In this document: piece by piece, positions 53,701 through 59,323 of the stretch
Position numbering within the stretch: position 1 is the first letter of the stretch
Layout of the letters: the number at the start of each line of letters is the position of its first letter
NCBI RefSeq assembly: GCF_042434745.1
Contig: NZ_JBHLSS010000136.1
DNA: 64,000 nucleotides
Reading direction: 5' to 3' (one strand)
Source: Azotobacter paspali
GTDB taxonomy: Bacteria; Pseudomonadota; Gammaproteobacteria; Pseudomonadales; Pseudomonadaceae
The notes under the pieces: generated by a model
The model's input: only the letters and a program-made list of their open reading frames with translations
What the model was told of the DNA's origin: nothing
Database searches by the model: none
Position numbers and translations under genes: made by a program

Positions 53701-55524
53701 TATATCGTGCCGATGTCGGCGAAAAGCGCCGGCTCGTTACACCAGGGTATGGCGAGGCTGGCACGCCATCTTGATACCTATCCAAATTTACGACTCAACG
53801 ATCTCGCCTACACCTTGCAAAATGGCCGCGAGGCGATGGAGTGGCGGCTGGCATTATTGGTAAAAAGTATTGATGAATTACGTAATGTGCTGGCCGAGAT
53901 CCTGCGGACGTTAGACCAGGGCGAGGGGATGGCCGAGCTAGAAAAACTCAATTTGCCGTTGTTCTTTGGCAATATTGATGAGGTGCCTACAGCAATTACC
54001 AGCCTATTATCCGGTCCTGGCGCAAGTGCGCTGAGCAGCAGCCTGATCGCTGCCGATGAGCGACAACAACTGGCGCTGTTCTGGACCCAGGGCGGTGAAA
54101 TTCCCTGGAACAAGCTAGCGGAAAACACTTCCGCTGATTATAGCGTAAGAATCGTCTCGTTGCCTACCTATGCGTTCGATAAGAAACGCTGCTGGCTGGA
54201 GCAATCAAACACTCCAAAGGCGCTGCGTGACGATGCCATGGCAGCCAGCACTACACAACAGGCCCAAGATAGTATGCCGGCGAATGTAATTTATTATCAT
54301 GGCAACAACGAAGAAACCGTCGTCGAACATGGCCTGCGCCTCTTAGCTGGTTTGCTGGGTATGCAACCGAAGGAATTGTCGCCGTCTAAGCCCCTCAGCG
54401 TCTACGGGGCCGACTCCATCGTGATGGTCCAGTTGGCGATGCAGCTGCAAGCGGAAATTGATCCTGGGTTAGCATTAGTCGAAATCCAGCAGTGCGTCAC
54501 CATTCACGACTTGCTTGAACTACTGACCGAGCGCAGTAAACGTGAAGGTTCCAAAGGGCGAGTGCTACCACTAGAAATCAGCGAGCTCTTCGCCAGTTCG
54601 ACGGCGCGCTTCCTGGAGCTGCAGCGACTCAATACTGTGGACCATGGCCGACCGATCTTCTGGTTCCATGGAGCCTTGGGCAGCAGTGAGATATACCGAG
54701 AACTGGCCCAGCACATCGACCGGCCGTTTTTCGGGCTTCAGGCCAGGGGATGGTTGAGCAACCGCCGCCCGCTCCAGGGGATTCAGGCGATGGCGGCCTA
54801 TTATGTCCAGGTGATTCAGTCGGTGCAGTCCCATGGCCCCTACGATCTCGGCGGCTATTCGCTGGGTGGCATGCTGGCCTATGAGGTGACTCGGCAGTTA
54901 CAGGAGCTGGGGGAAGCCGTAACGACTCTGGTGATGCTGGACTCGCCGGACGTCACTGGTGAGCGCACTGCCAAGTTGGCCGATAAAACCCGATTGTTGC
55001 AGACAGTAAATATGTCCCTGCAGATGACTATCGGCGAGACGCCCGAACGTTTTGCCGAGGTGTTGATCCACCGGGATGAGATCGATCTATCGTTATCGCA
55101 ACAGGAATACTTGCAACGACTGACGGCGCTGGCGCGGCAGCGGGGCCTGAAGATAAACGACGACCGTTTGCAGCAGATGATGGAGCAAGTGACGCAGATC
55201 CAGCAGGCCTACCAAGTGGAGCATTATCGGATCTTACCATTGCTGAAGGCCGGGGAAGTCGCCTGTTATTACTTCCACAATGCCGGCGGCTTGTGGATGG
55301 GAGAATTGGAGCCTTATTTCTCCACTGACAGCCAAGAGTTTGCTGCTTTTAATCACGCCAACTATTGGCAAGAGTGGCAACGGCAATTGCCAAACTTCGA
55401 GATGATTGAGGTGACCTCATCTAACCATATGACGTTGTTGACCGAACCTGGGGTGTTTGAGGTGATCTCGGAATTCTGCGCGTCGCTGTATGCTGAAAAG
55501 TTGGCGGAGGATGCAGTTGGATAA
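47737..55524 (+). CDS. rhiF: trans-AT PKS RhiF-like: KS-DH-KR-ACP / KS0-ACP-TE
   Basis: This is a 2595-residue terminal synthase, starting at ATG 47737 after an 80-bp gap with only a weak ribosome site. Domains: KS (49-472, Cys213, HGTGT and NIGH intact), DH (635-922, HRVNGLKILPG and DSALQ), KR (927-1365) and ACP (Ser1444). Then comes a KS (1537-1972) that keeps Cys1708 but has ESAANGS in place of EAHGTGT, so the first His is Ala1842 and it should only pass the chain on. An ACP (Ser2227, YGADSI) and a thioesterase (2302-2585) follow; the thioesterase has GYSLGG nucleophile Ser2375, Asp2402 and His2564. The elongating module makes the C2-C3 enoate later epoxidised in rhizoxin, and the thioesterase should close the macrolactone on the C15 hydroxyl. 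It is the last gene of the + strand operon and is followed at once by a terminator. Confidence 0.92.
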   Translation: MKKTTANSSNDIPLPNQRRTGQWQAAQQRTQRQIGDSVESNARSQPEAGKVAIVGFSGRFPGANNTEEFWRLLVEGRSEISEFPYWDLPGIAERRHLREEFACLGGFIKDPIAFDADFFKISIREAEAMDPQHRVVLEQTWAAFEDAGICPQSLRGSDTGVYIGISSADYNGLLARSAGSAHDATGNAHSIIANRISYLFDFHGPSAPIDTACSSSLVAVHKAAQSILNGDCVVAVVGGVNLCFEPMVFIGAAKAGMLSPEGRCKTFSADADGYVRGEGVGVLILKDYRQALADGDNIVATIIGSAENHGGHANSLTAPNPRAQADLIKQACRGIDINSIGYIEVHGTGTRLGDPIEISGLKQAFAELGGSGERRCYLGSVKTNIGHLESAAGIAGVIKTLLTLKHGYLPKSLHSEQFNPYINLAGSPFEVLQEGREWPQQPDSRGETPPRRAGVSSFGFGGANAHVVLEAAEPPAGVTAQGSAATIFPLSARTPEALKSRVEQLIGFIEWQPRLVLPDLAASLQLGREAMEYRLAIAAESRGSLLFQLEHYLASSDGQGGEPASDIAAGEALRALQQQDRDTLLALWRRGETVDWQQFYQDGRARRIPLPTYPFSREVYWISDAPAIKRVGEPVLHPLVQRNTSDLAGQRFSSRFDGNEFFFDEHRVNGLKILPGVAYLEMARAAIELSLAGDEALVRLKNIAWQQPMRHDGGELAIDIELAEQDNGEIQFEILGATADGPSYCHGVALVGAAETIPQLDLPAITAATMEQRLEPQQCYQIFGEMGLDYGDHFRGISELQIGNGQVLAKLTLPCKPAEAGDRGEPLRLPPGLLDSALQAALGLALLDPAQPDSSRQPLAPFALDGVIFGDLNLLSNHCHAWVRYAANHQQGRINKLDVDLCDAQGRVALRLLGFSSRRLNSGQAKSLTMTPVWRDKEPRQDGERRYSRQLILLAGNQQIALDKLADRCRELATEDRQINIERLPAVADDPAVALQSLAGFLLGYLKECRSDSLVQLVLSEPDNGLQLIAPVFTSLQALLKTAKNEGLIAAAQSIEMAGINSPELLAELLIKNSRQDDERVRYQGGLGTRHQRQVASWRKIALAATGIAPWRAGGIYLLTGGVGGLGLLLAETIAREARGAKLILVNRSAGQLSPKTAGRIANIKALGTEVRLEALDVADRTAVDELIVRCERELGGINGIFHCAGLIRDSLLNNKSKADLAAVLTPKVAGALNLDRASAHLALDCFVLFSSVSAVIGNPGQGDYALANAFMDEFAGWRNRQITTGRRHGRTVAVNWPLWRNGGMQIDPQREQLMVEQTGIQPLSDHGGLELLRRALTNANVPERLMVLEGDTAKIKAFIAGQCHEPVAVMFDEPEAAEQPAAPMARAPVEEFPPAVSVNSESADGDLTGPAIRHFKQLLSKTLRRPMEKIANDGSFERYGVDSIILAELTAKLEQSFGSLPNTLLYEYQTVRELSEYFIKNHRNALQRLVLSEPANRRTTANNVEKVKVEGAEQLSQRKRRHRTTQRDTLSVASQNRELAIVGLSGRYPGAEDLETFWRRLAGGEDLISEVPTERWDHQAYFDEQRDRFDKTYCKWGGFLDGIEDFDPLFFNLSPREAEIINPNDRLFLETCWNLLESAGITRQRLKQQYRQQVGVFVGVMYQQYQAFEADLVRESLVSVASYSAIANRVSYFFDFQGPSLAIDTMCSSSISAIHAASEALHNGDCRLAIAGGVNLTLHPKKYIGLSIGKVLGSHISSRSFADGDGYLPAEGVGAVLLKTLTDAERDGDQILAVIKSTATNHGGHTHGFSVPNAKAQAALIDSNFKRAGIDPRTISYVESAANGSAMGDAIELSALNQIFSQAGVVNQSCAIGSVKSNIGHAEAASGMSQLSKLVLQLQHRQLAPSLLLGPLNPKLNFGNSPFVLQRELGDWLQPVIEIDGISRQCPRRASLSAFGAGGSNAHLIIEEYQRHEETAADVAQVEDGVLYIVPMSAKSAGSLHQGMARLARHLDTYPNLRLNDLAYTLQNGREAMEWRLALLVKSIDELRNVLAEILRTLDQGEGMAELEKLNLPLFFGNIDEVPTAITSLLSGPGASALSSSLIAADERQQLALFWTQGGEIPWNKLAENTSADYSVRIVSLPTYAFDKKRCWLEQSNTPKALRDDAMAASTTQQAQDSMPANVIYYHGNNEETVVEHGLRLLAGLLGMQPKELSPSKPLSVYGADSIVMVQLAMQLQAEIDPGLALVEIQQCVTIHDLLELLTERSKREGSKGRVLPLEISELFASSTARFLELQRLNTVDHGRPIFWFHGALGSSEIYRELAQHIDRPFFGLQARGWLSNRRPLQGIQAMAAYYVQVIQSVQSHGPYDLGGYSLGGMLAYEVTRQLQELGEAVTTLVMLDSPDVTGERTAKLADKTRLLQTVNMSLQMTIGETPERFAEVLIHRDEIDLSLSQQEYLQRLTALARQRGLKINDDRLQQMMEQVTQIQQAYQVEHYRILPLLKAGEVACYYFHNAGGLWMGELEPYFSTDSQEFAAFNHANYWQEWQRQLPNFEMIEVTSSNHMTLLTEPGVFEVISEFCASLYAEKLAEDAVG

Positions 55525-55548
55525 CTTTCCAGAGCTGCTTGAATCTCT

Positions 55549-55584
55549 CCGCCAGAGAGCCTGAAAGGGCTAGGCGGATTTTTT
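55549..55584 (+). terminator. Rho-independent terminator after rhiF
   Basis: CCGCC (55549-55553) pairs with GGCGG (55573-55577), and an inner AGCC/GGCT stem extends the hairpin. It is followed by A and six T (55579-55584). The hairpin overlaps the last codons of the convergent rhiI gene. Confidence 0.75.
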
Positions 55585-56436
55585 AAGACGCCATAGCTTG
55601 TACACTAGGTGGCCGTTTTTATAGGCTTTAACGCCGCTGTCGTCAAAGAAATGGAACATGGTGTCGAATGCATGGCACACCTCGGGCGGCAGCGAGCTAT
55701 TCTGCTGCTTTTTCTCAGTCACCAATGTCTTGAGTAGGTGTTTCAGATGACCCTGTTCGCTTTCAAAAGCCCTGACCACTCCTTCGGAGATATCTAGATG
55801 ATCCTCCACGTTAAAGCTGGCGTGGAGGATCATTGCCTGATGCTGCTCTAGCACATTGGTGAAAAAGTCCACTCCGATCCTATCCTGCTCGGACATTGCA
55901 CTGTTATTTGCACCTTTCATGGTATCGGCATAAAAAAACAAGCCTTCTTTTTTCAGCACCCGCCGCACCTCTTCACCAAACCTATTAAGATCTGGGTAAG
56001 AGTGGGACGACTCGATATTGATAACCACATCAAACTCTTCATCGGCAAATTGCAGAGCCATCGCGTCACCGTAGATGAAAGAAAGCCCGTCAAGACGATG
56101 CACCCGATCGCAGAACTCGATATGCGCTGGGCAGAAGTCCAGCCCGGTCACCGATGCGGCGCCGGTATACCTGGCAAGATAGGAACAGTTACCCCCCCTT
56201 CCTGAACCGATCTCAAGGATCTTTTTACCGCGCAGATCAGCATCGCCCAAAAGGGTTCGGATCAGATTTGCCGAGCATTTCTGCTCAAGATCCTCCTCGT
56301 TGATCCAGTCAAAGTTGCTGTCTTCTTCCAAGTAGCCATAATTCAGAAAGGTTAGACGTTTATCGGGAAACATTTGGGTCATCATGTCATACCATTGGCT
56401 GATCGGGGATACGTTTCCTTCTACTTGAGTCATCAT
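55570..56436 (-). CDS. rhiI: SAM-dependent O-methyltransferase, RhiI-like
   Basis: This is a class I methyltransferase of 288 residues with the SAM-binding motif KILEIGSGRGGN and the following acidic loop (VTGLDFCPAHIEF). The context makes it the O-methyltransferase for the C17 hydroxyl of rhizoxin; the KR-only second module leaves that hydroxyl. The frame stays open to an ATG at 56550, but its first 38 codons (ATTNVPVHAGLFKPY...) read through the end of an IS10-like element. The same peptide reappears from the second copy of that element at the right edge of the window. The true start is therefore the ATG at 56436 (or the adjoining one at 56433), which has GAGG five bases upstream. The gene is convergent with rhiF and shares its terminator region. 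Its native promoter seems to have been replaced by the element. Confidence 0.88.
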   Translation of the reverse strand: MMTQVEGNVSPISQWYDMMTQMFPDKRLTFLNYGYLEEDSNFDWINEEDLEQKCSANLIRTLLGDADLRGKKILEIGSGRGGNCSYLARYTGAASVTGLDFCPAHIEFCDRVHRLDGLSFIYGDAMALQFADEEFDVVINIESSHSYPDLNRFGEEVRRVLKKEGLFFYADTMKGANNSAMSEQDRIGVDFFTNVLEQHQAMILHASFNVEDHLDISEGVVRAFESEQGHLKHLLKTLVTEKKQQNSSLPPEVCHAFDTMFHFFDDSGVKAYKNGHLVYKLWRLKKSA

Positions 56437-56441
56437 TTTTG

Positions 56442-56445
56442 CCTC
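56442..56445 (-). promoter_or_regulatory. ribosome binding site of rhiI
   Basis: On the - strand GAGG precedes the ATG at 56436 by five bases. It decides the start against the longer frame from 56550. Confidence 0.65.
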
Positions 56446-56463
56446 GTTGTTAAAGAATTGTTG

Positions 56464-57187
56464 CTGAGTAATCCCCAGAAATTTTCCCTTAAAATCAGTT
56501 AGATAAGGCTTGAAGAGGCCTGCATGGACGGGCACGTTGGTTGTCGCCAAACAAAAACAGCGTCCCCAGCCTCATGTAGACCATCCAATTCTTGCACGCC
56601 GCCTTCGCCAAGGCACTCCCCACGATCCATGCCCGCCGTCTCGAAGCCCTGATGGCGGCGGTGGCCGCCCTGCTGCAAGGCCGCTGCCTGAGCCTTACCG
56701 CGCTGGGGCGCTTCCTGCCCGGCTCTGCCTGGCCCAGGCATGCGATCAAGCGGATCGACCGCCTGCTTGGCAACCGGCAGTTGCAGGCCGAGCGGGGGTT
56801 GTTCTACTGGGTCATGCTCCGCGCTCTGCTGGGCTCGCTCAGGCATCCCTTGATCCTGGTGGACTGGTCGCCGATCGATGCCGCCGGCAAGTGTTCCTGC
56901 TGCGGGCCGCGATCCCGCTGGCCGGACGCTCGCTACCGGTGTGCGAAGTCGTCCACCCGCGCGAGGGTTGCCCGCGTTGCCAGAAACGCCTGCTCGAGGT
57001 GCTCGCGGCGATGCTGCCGGCCGGCTGCACGCCCCTCCTGGTCACCGATGCCGGTTTCCGGCGGCCCTGGTTCCAGGCCGTCGAAGCCATGGGCTGGCAT
57101 TACGTCGGCCGTGTACGCAATCGCGATCTGTGCCGATTCGGCGAGCAACCCTGGCAGCCGGTGAAAAGCCCGTTTCAGGGGGGCGCG
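56464..57187 (+). mobile_element. IS10-like (IS4 family) element, left part, copy A
   Basis: The element begins at CTGAGTAATCCCC, which resembles the IS10 terminus (CTGAGAGATCCCC as I recall it). About 130 bp from here match the start of the element at 63865-64000, with scattered substitutions. The transposase start and N-terminal half follow. The right end is not present: the sequence breaks at about 57187, where a group II intron end abuts. Confidence 0.8.
56574..57187 (+). pseudogene. IS10-like transposase, decayed and truncated
   Basis: The ATG at 56574 is followed directly by TAG where the second copy has CAG (MQTVQFLHD). After that the frame encodes HAAFAKALPTIHARRLEAL and then KRIDRLLGN, the hallmark run of IS10-type transposases, and LVDWSPID, the first catalytic Asp region. 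A frameshift near 56880 moves the rest (FLLRAAIPLAGRSLPVCE; LLVTDAGFRRPWFQAV, the second Asp region) into another frame. The gene is cut at about 57180 by the intron end. Three separate lesions show it is dead. Confidence 0.82.
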
Positions 57188-57251
57188 GTAGGAATGGTAG
57201 TACCTGCCCCCCCGCACAGATCTGTACGTGCGGAACTACCGCATACGGCTC
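57188..57251 (-). ncRNA. group II intron domains V and VI (3' end)
   Basis: On the - strand, bases 57251 to 57219 read GAGCCGTATGCGG, a short loop, then CCGCACGTACAGATC, which folds as the conserved 33-34 nt catalytic domain V with the AGC triad. The following GC-rich arm ending in CCTAC near 57188 fits domain VI and the intron 3' end. The C-terminal code of the intron reverse transcriptase lies just upstream on the same strand. The 5' part of the intron is missing. Confidence 0.75.
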
Positions 57252-57256
57252 CTGCC

Positions 57257-57573
57257 TCAGGTACGTGACGCGAAGCGCTCCTCAGGGTAAGGATGTGCAA
57301 TTCTGGATCTTGGTATATAGAGGTCTGCAAGGCGTCCATAACGCGACCACTGGAGCCGGTTACGCTGGCTGTGCCGTTTGAGGGCTTGCTGCCAAAGACG
57401 GCAAACCGCCACCTGAAAACCGTCAAGACGTATCAGGTTCCCGGCACAGCGTGGTAGTTGAAATATCCTCCACCCACATTGCCGAGCCATTGACCTACGA
57501 TTCGGATCGGCTTATGTCGCCGGCGATTCAGTGCTATCCAGATGGCTTGCAGTGTCGTACGCATCCGCTTCTT
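57257..57573 (-). pseudogene. group II intron reverse transcriptase/maturase, C-terminal fragment
   Basis: Read on the - strand from 57573, the fragment gives KKRMRTTLQAIW, then IRIVGQWLGNV, then GYFNYHAVPG. After a frameshift it continues FQVAVCRLWQQALKRHSQR and ends IAHPYPEERFASRT at 57257. GYF-YHAVP and HPYPxxRF are typical of the maturase C-terminus of this intron class. The N-terminal polymerase domain is absent; the fragment begins where a Tn3-type terminal repeat starts. It is nonfunctional. Confidence 0.75.
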
Positions 57574-57607
57574 GGGGAGCCCGCAGAATTCGGAAAAAAT
57601 CGCTAAG
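57574..57607 (-). repeat. Tn3-family terminal inverted repeat
   Basis: The + strand reads GGGGAGCCCGCAGAATTCGG then AAAAAATCGCTAAG. This closely follows the 38-bp terminal repeat of Tn3-family (Tn21/Tn1721-like) transposons, with a few bases lost before GCTAAG. It abuts the tail of a Tn3 transposase fragment, as expected for an element end. Confidence 0.65.
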
Positions 57608-57800
57608 CTCTTCCGAGCTGCCGTAGCAGCCTGAACTTCCCGCCTTCCAGCCTACGGCTCTGCCGCCAAACATAATCGCCGGTCAAGTTGATGTGCTCCC
57701 AGCCCAGCGGAGACAGGTATTGCAGCAGCTCGCTGTCGACCTTGCTCAGCGCCTGGGTGGCTCGCTCCAGGTATACCGTGTTCCACCGCACGATGGCGGC
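57603..57800 (-). pseudogene. Tn3-family transposase TnpA, C-terminal fragment
   Basis: The - strand frame encodes AAIVRWNTVYLERATQAL, then LLQYLSPLGWEHINLTGDY and ends in LRQLGRA. WNT-Y, LSPLGWEHINLTGDY and the short basic tail are the signature of the TnpA C-terminus. Only about 65 residues remain. The upstream side is joined at about 57800 to an unrelated IS5-type fragment. Confidence 0.75.
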
Positions 57801-57995
57801 CTTCCGGGGCATCGTCAGCCTGACCCGCCGTCAGGCTCCAGGTCACGACGTTGCGATCATCCGCGGCAACCAGATGCAGCTTGGTGCTCCAGCCGCCGCG
57901 GCTGCGGCCGAGGGCTTGAGGACCGTTTTTTTGCGCGCCCGTACCATCCGGATGCACCTTCACGATGCTGGAGTCCAGGCTGATGGCCTCGATGC
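57796..57995 (-). pseudogene. IS5-family (IS427-like) transposase internal fragment
   Basis: The - strand frame gives IEAISLDSSIVKVHPDGTGA and then GPQALGRSRGGWSTKLHLVAADDRN and GQADDAPEGR in two runs. LDSS(I/T)VKxH, SRGGWSTKLH and DAPEGR are typical of the catalytic part of IS427-type transposases. It is cut on one side by the IS6 element at 57996 and joined on the other to a Tn3 fragment at about 57800. The frame continues beyond 57800 only as an out-of-frame readthrough. Confidence 0.72.
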
Positions 57996-58880
57996 GGCTC
58001 TGTTGCAAAAAGTTTGGATTGCAAGGACGTTCCCACTTTCTCCATTGTCAGGCGGTTTGAGTTTCGAGATTCCGGGCGAGCAGAGCCACGGCATTCCGTT
58101 AATGCGCTCTGCCCAATCCCAAAAGCTCGTTCAACGATACGAGCTTCGCCACGGACGTCGTCGGTCAGGTTGAAAATCGCAGCCTGCCCCTTGCGTAAAG
58201 CCCGCATCACCTCGAATCCTTTGATCGTCGCATACGCGGTTTTCAGCGTCTTGAAACCTCTCATTGGCCTGATCAGTTGTTTGAGCTTGCCGTGATCGGC
58301 CTCGACCACGTTATTCAGATATTTGACCTGCCGGTACACAAGCTCTTTTGGGCACTTGCCTTCGGCCTTTAATGCCGAAATCGCGATGCCGTAGGTCGGC
58401 GCCTTGTCGGTGTTGATCGCTGTTGGCTTTTCTCACTCCTTCAAGCCGTTCAAAGCCTTGCCCAGAAATCGTTTGGCTGCTTTGGCATTGCGCGTCGGCG
58501 ACAGATAGAAATCGATCGTGTTGCCGAACTTATCGACGGCGCGATACAGATATGTCCATTTACCATGGACCTTCACCTAGGTCTCATCGACGCGCCAACT
58601 CGTCGATTGCAATCGCCGCCAATGCCAACGCAACCGCTTTTCAATTTCCGGTGCGTACTTTTGGACCCAGCGATAGATCGTGGAATGATCGACGGACACA
58701 CCGCGTTCGCCCATCATTTGCTCAAGGTCGCGGTAGCTTACTCCATAGCGGCAATACCAGCGCACGGCCCACAAGATCACTTCGCCTTGAAAATGACGCC
58801 ACTTAAAATCGCTCATCAAAAGTCTCGCTGAAAATCACCCGCGCTCTTTCGGCGATCAACCGAATTTTTGCAACAGAGCC
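57996..58880 (-). mobile_element. IS6-family insertion sequence with both terminal repeats
   Basis: GGCTCTGTTGCAAAAA at 57996-58011 is matched by the same sequence inverted at 58865-58880, typical of IS6/IS26 ends. The element is 885 bp and holds one transposase gene on the - strand. The eight bases flanking each side (CTCGATGC and GCCCGCGA) do not match, so there is no target duplication. That suggests cointegration or recombination after insertion. Confidence 0.85.
58080..58816 (-). pseudogene. IS6-family transposase with two in-frame stops
   Basis: It starts at 58816 (MSDFKWRHF) and encodes the usual N-terminal helix region and the first catalytic Asp in WRVDET. TAG then interrupts (58577-58579) where the family has Tyr or a similar codon before VKVHGKW. 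A second stop, TGA near 58433, falls after GLKE. Beyond these the frame is intact: INTDKAP carries the second Asp, and VKYLNNVVEADHG the Glu, followed by the conserved MRGFKTLKTAYATIKGFEVM. All three DDE residues are therefore still readable, but the protein cannot be made without readthrough. Confidence 0.82.
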
Positions 58881-59162
58881 GCCCGCGACGTGCTTGCCAA
58901 GCGCCGCCGGCAGATCAAGATCGAGGGATTTTCGCTGGCGCATGATCGCCAATACGACCTCGGCGAGCTTCCGGCCTATACGCTTTTCGCGCAGCGTCAG
59001 ATGCTCAGCCTTCGTAGGAACGAGCCAGACCACTCCTAGCCTTGGAATTTGGGTTGCTGGAAACTGGGCGACGCCCGTAGCGCCCTCGTCAAGGCGGCCG
59101 CCCTGCTTCTGGCCAAAATCGAACGAATGGATAGCCAGAAGCAGAAAGCCACGCACGCTTGA
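58881..59162 (+). pseudogene. fragment of a phage/plasmid-type conserved protein
   Basis: Directly after the IS6 end the + frame reads ARDVLAKRRRQIKIEGFSLA, then HDRQYDLGELPAY. After an in-frame TAG it continues PWNLGCWKLGDARSALVKAA and ALLLAKIERMD, stopping at 59162. The order RQRQIxxEGW, HDDxYxxGEL, W(W)KxxDxRxxLVKAAALxLAEIER is one I recall from small phage and plasmid proteins of unknown role. The 5' end is removed by the insertion sequence and the frame has a stop, so it is a relic. Family recall is moderate. Confidence 0.5.
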
Positions 59163-59323
59163 AAGCTGGGCGGGCTGAGGCCAACCCGGATCAGTGCAGC
59201 GCGTGCTGCCGGTAACAGGGCGGCGCCAGCAACGCCGACACACTGGCCCCAAACAAGTTTTCTCTGTGAACCGCTACTGAGCCTAGCGATGAAATAGCCA
59301 TTGCTATCTACATTGTCCTGCCC

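Noticed and set aside
1..55524. Search for AT or enoylreductase domains in the PKS proteins
   Set aside because: No GHSxG acyltransferase motif or ER nucleotide-binding segment was found between KS and ACP in any module, so the system is trans-AT and has no ER in this window.
56437..56550. N-terminal extension of the methyltransferase
   Set aside because: The 38 codons are IS10-end sequence repeated at the second IS copy, and the internal ATG has a better ribosome site.
57857..58339. 160-residue - strand frame joining IS6 and IS5 sequence
   Set aside because: The first third is genuine IS6 transposase tail, but the rest is an out-of-frame reading past the IS end.
58803..59252. 149-residue - strand frame
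   Set aside because: It runs across the IS6 end and antisense to the phage-type fragment, with no coherent domain.
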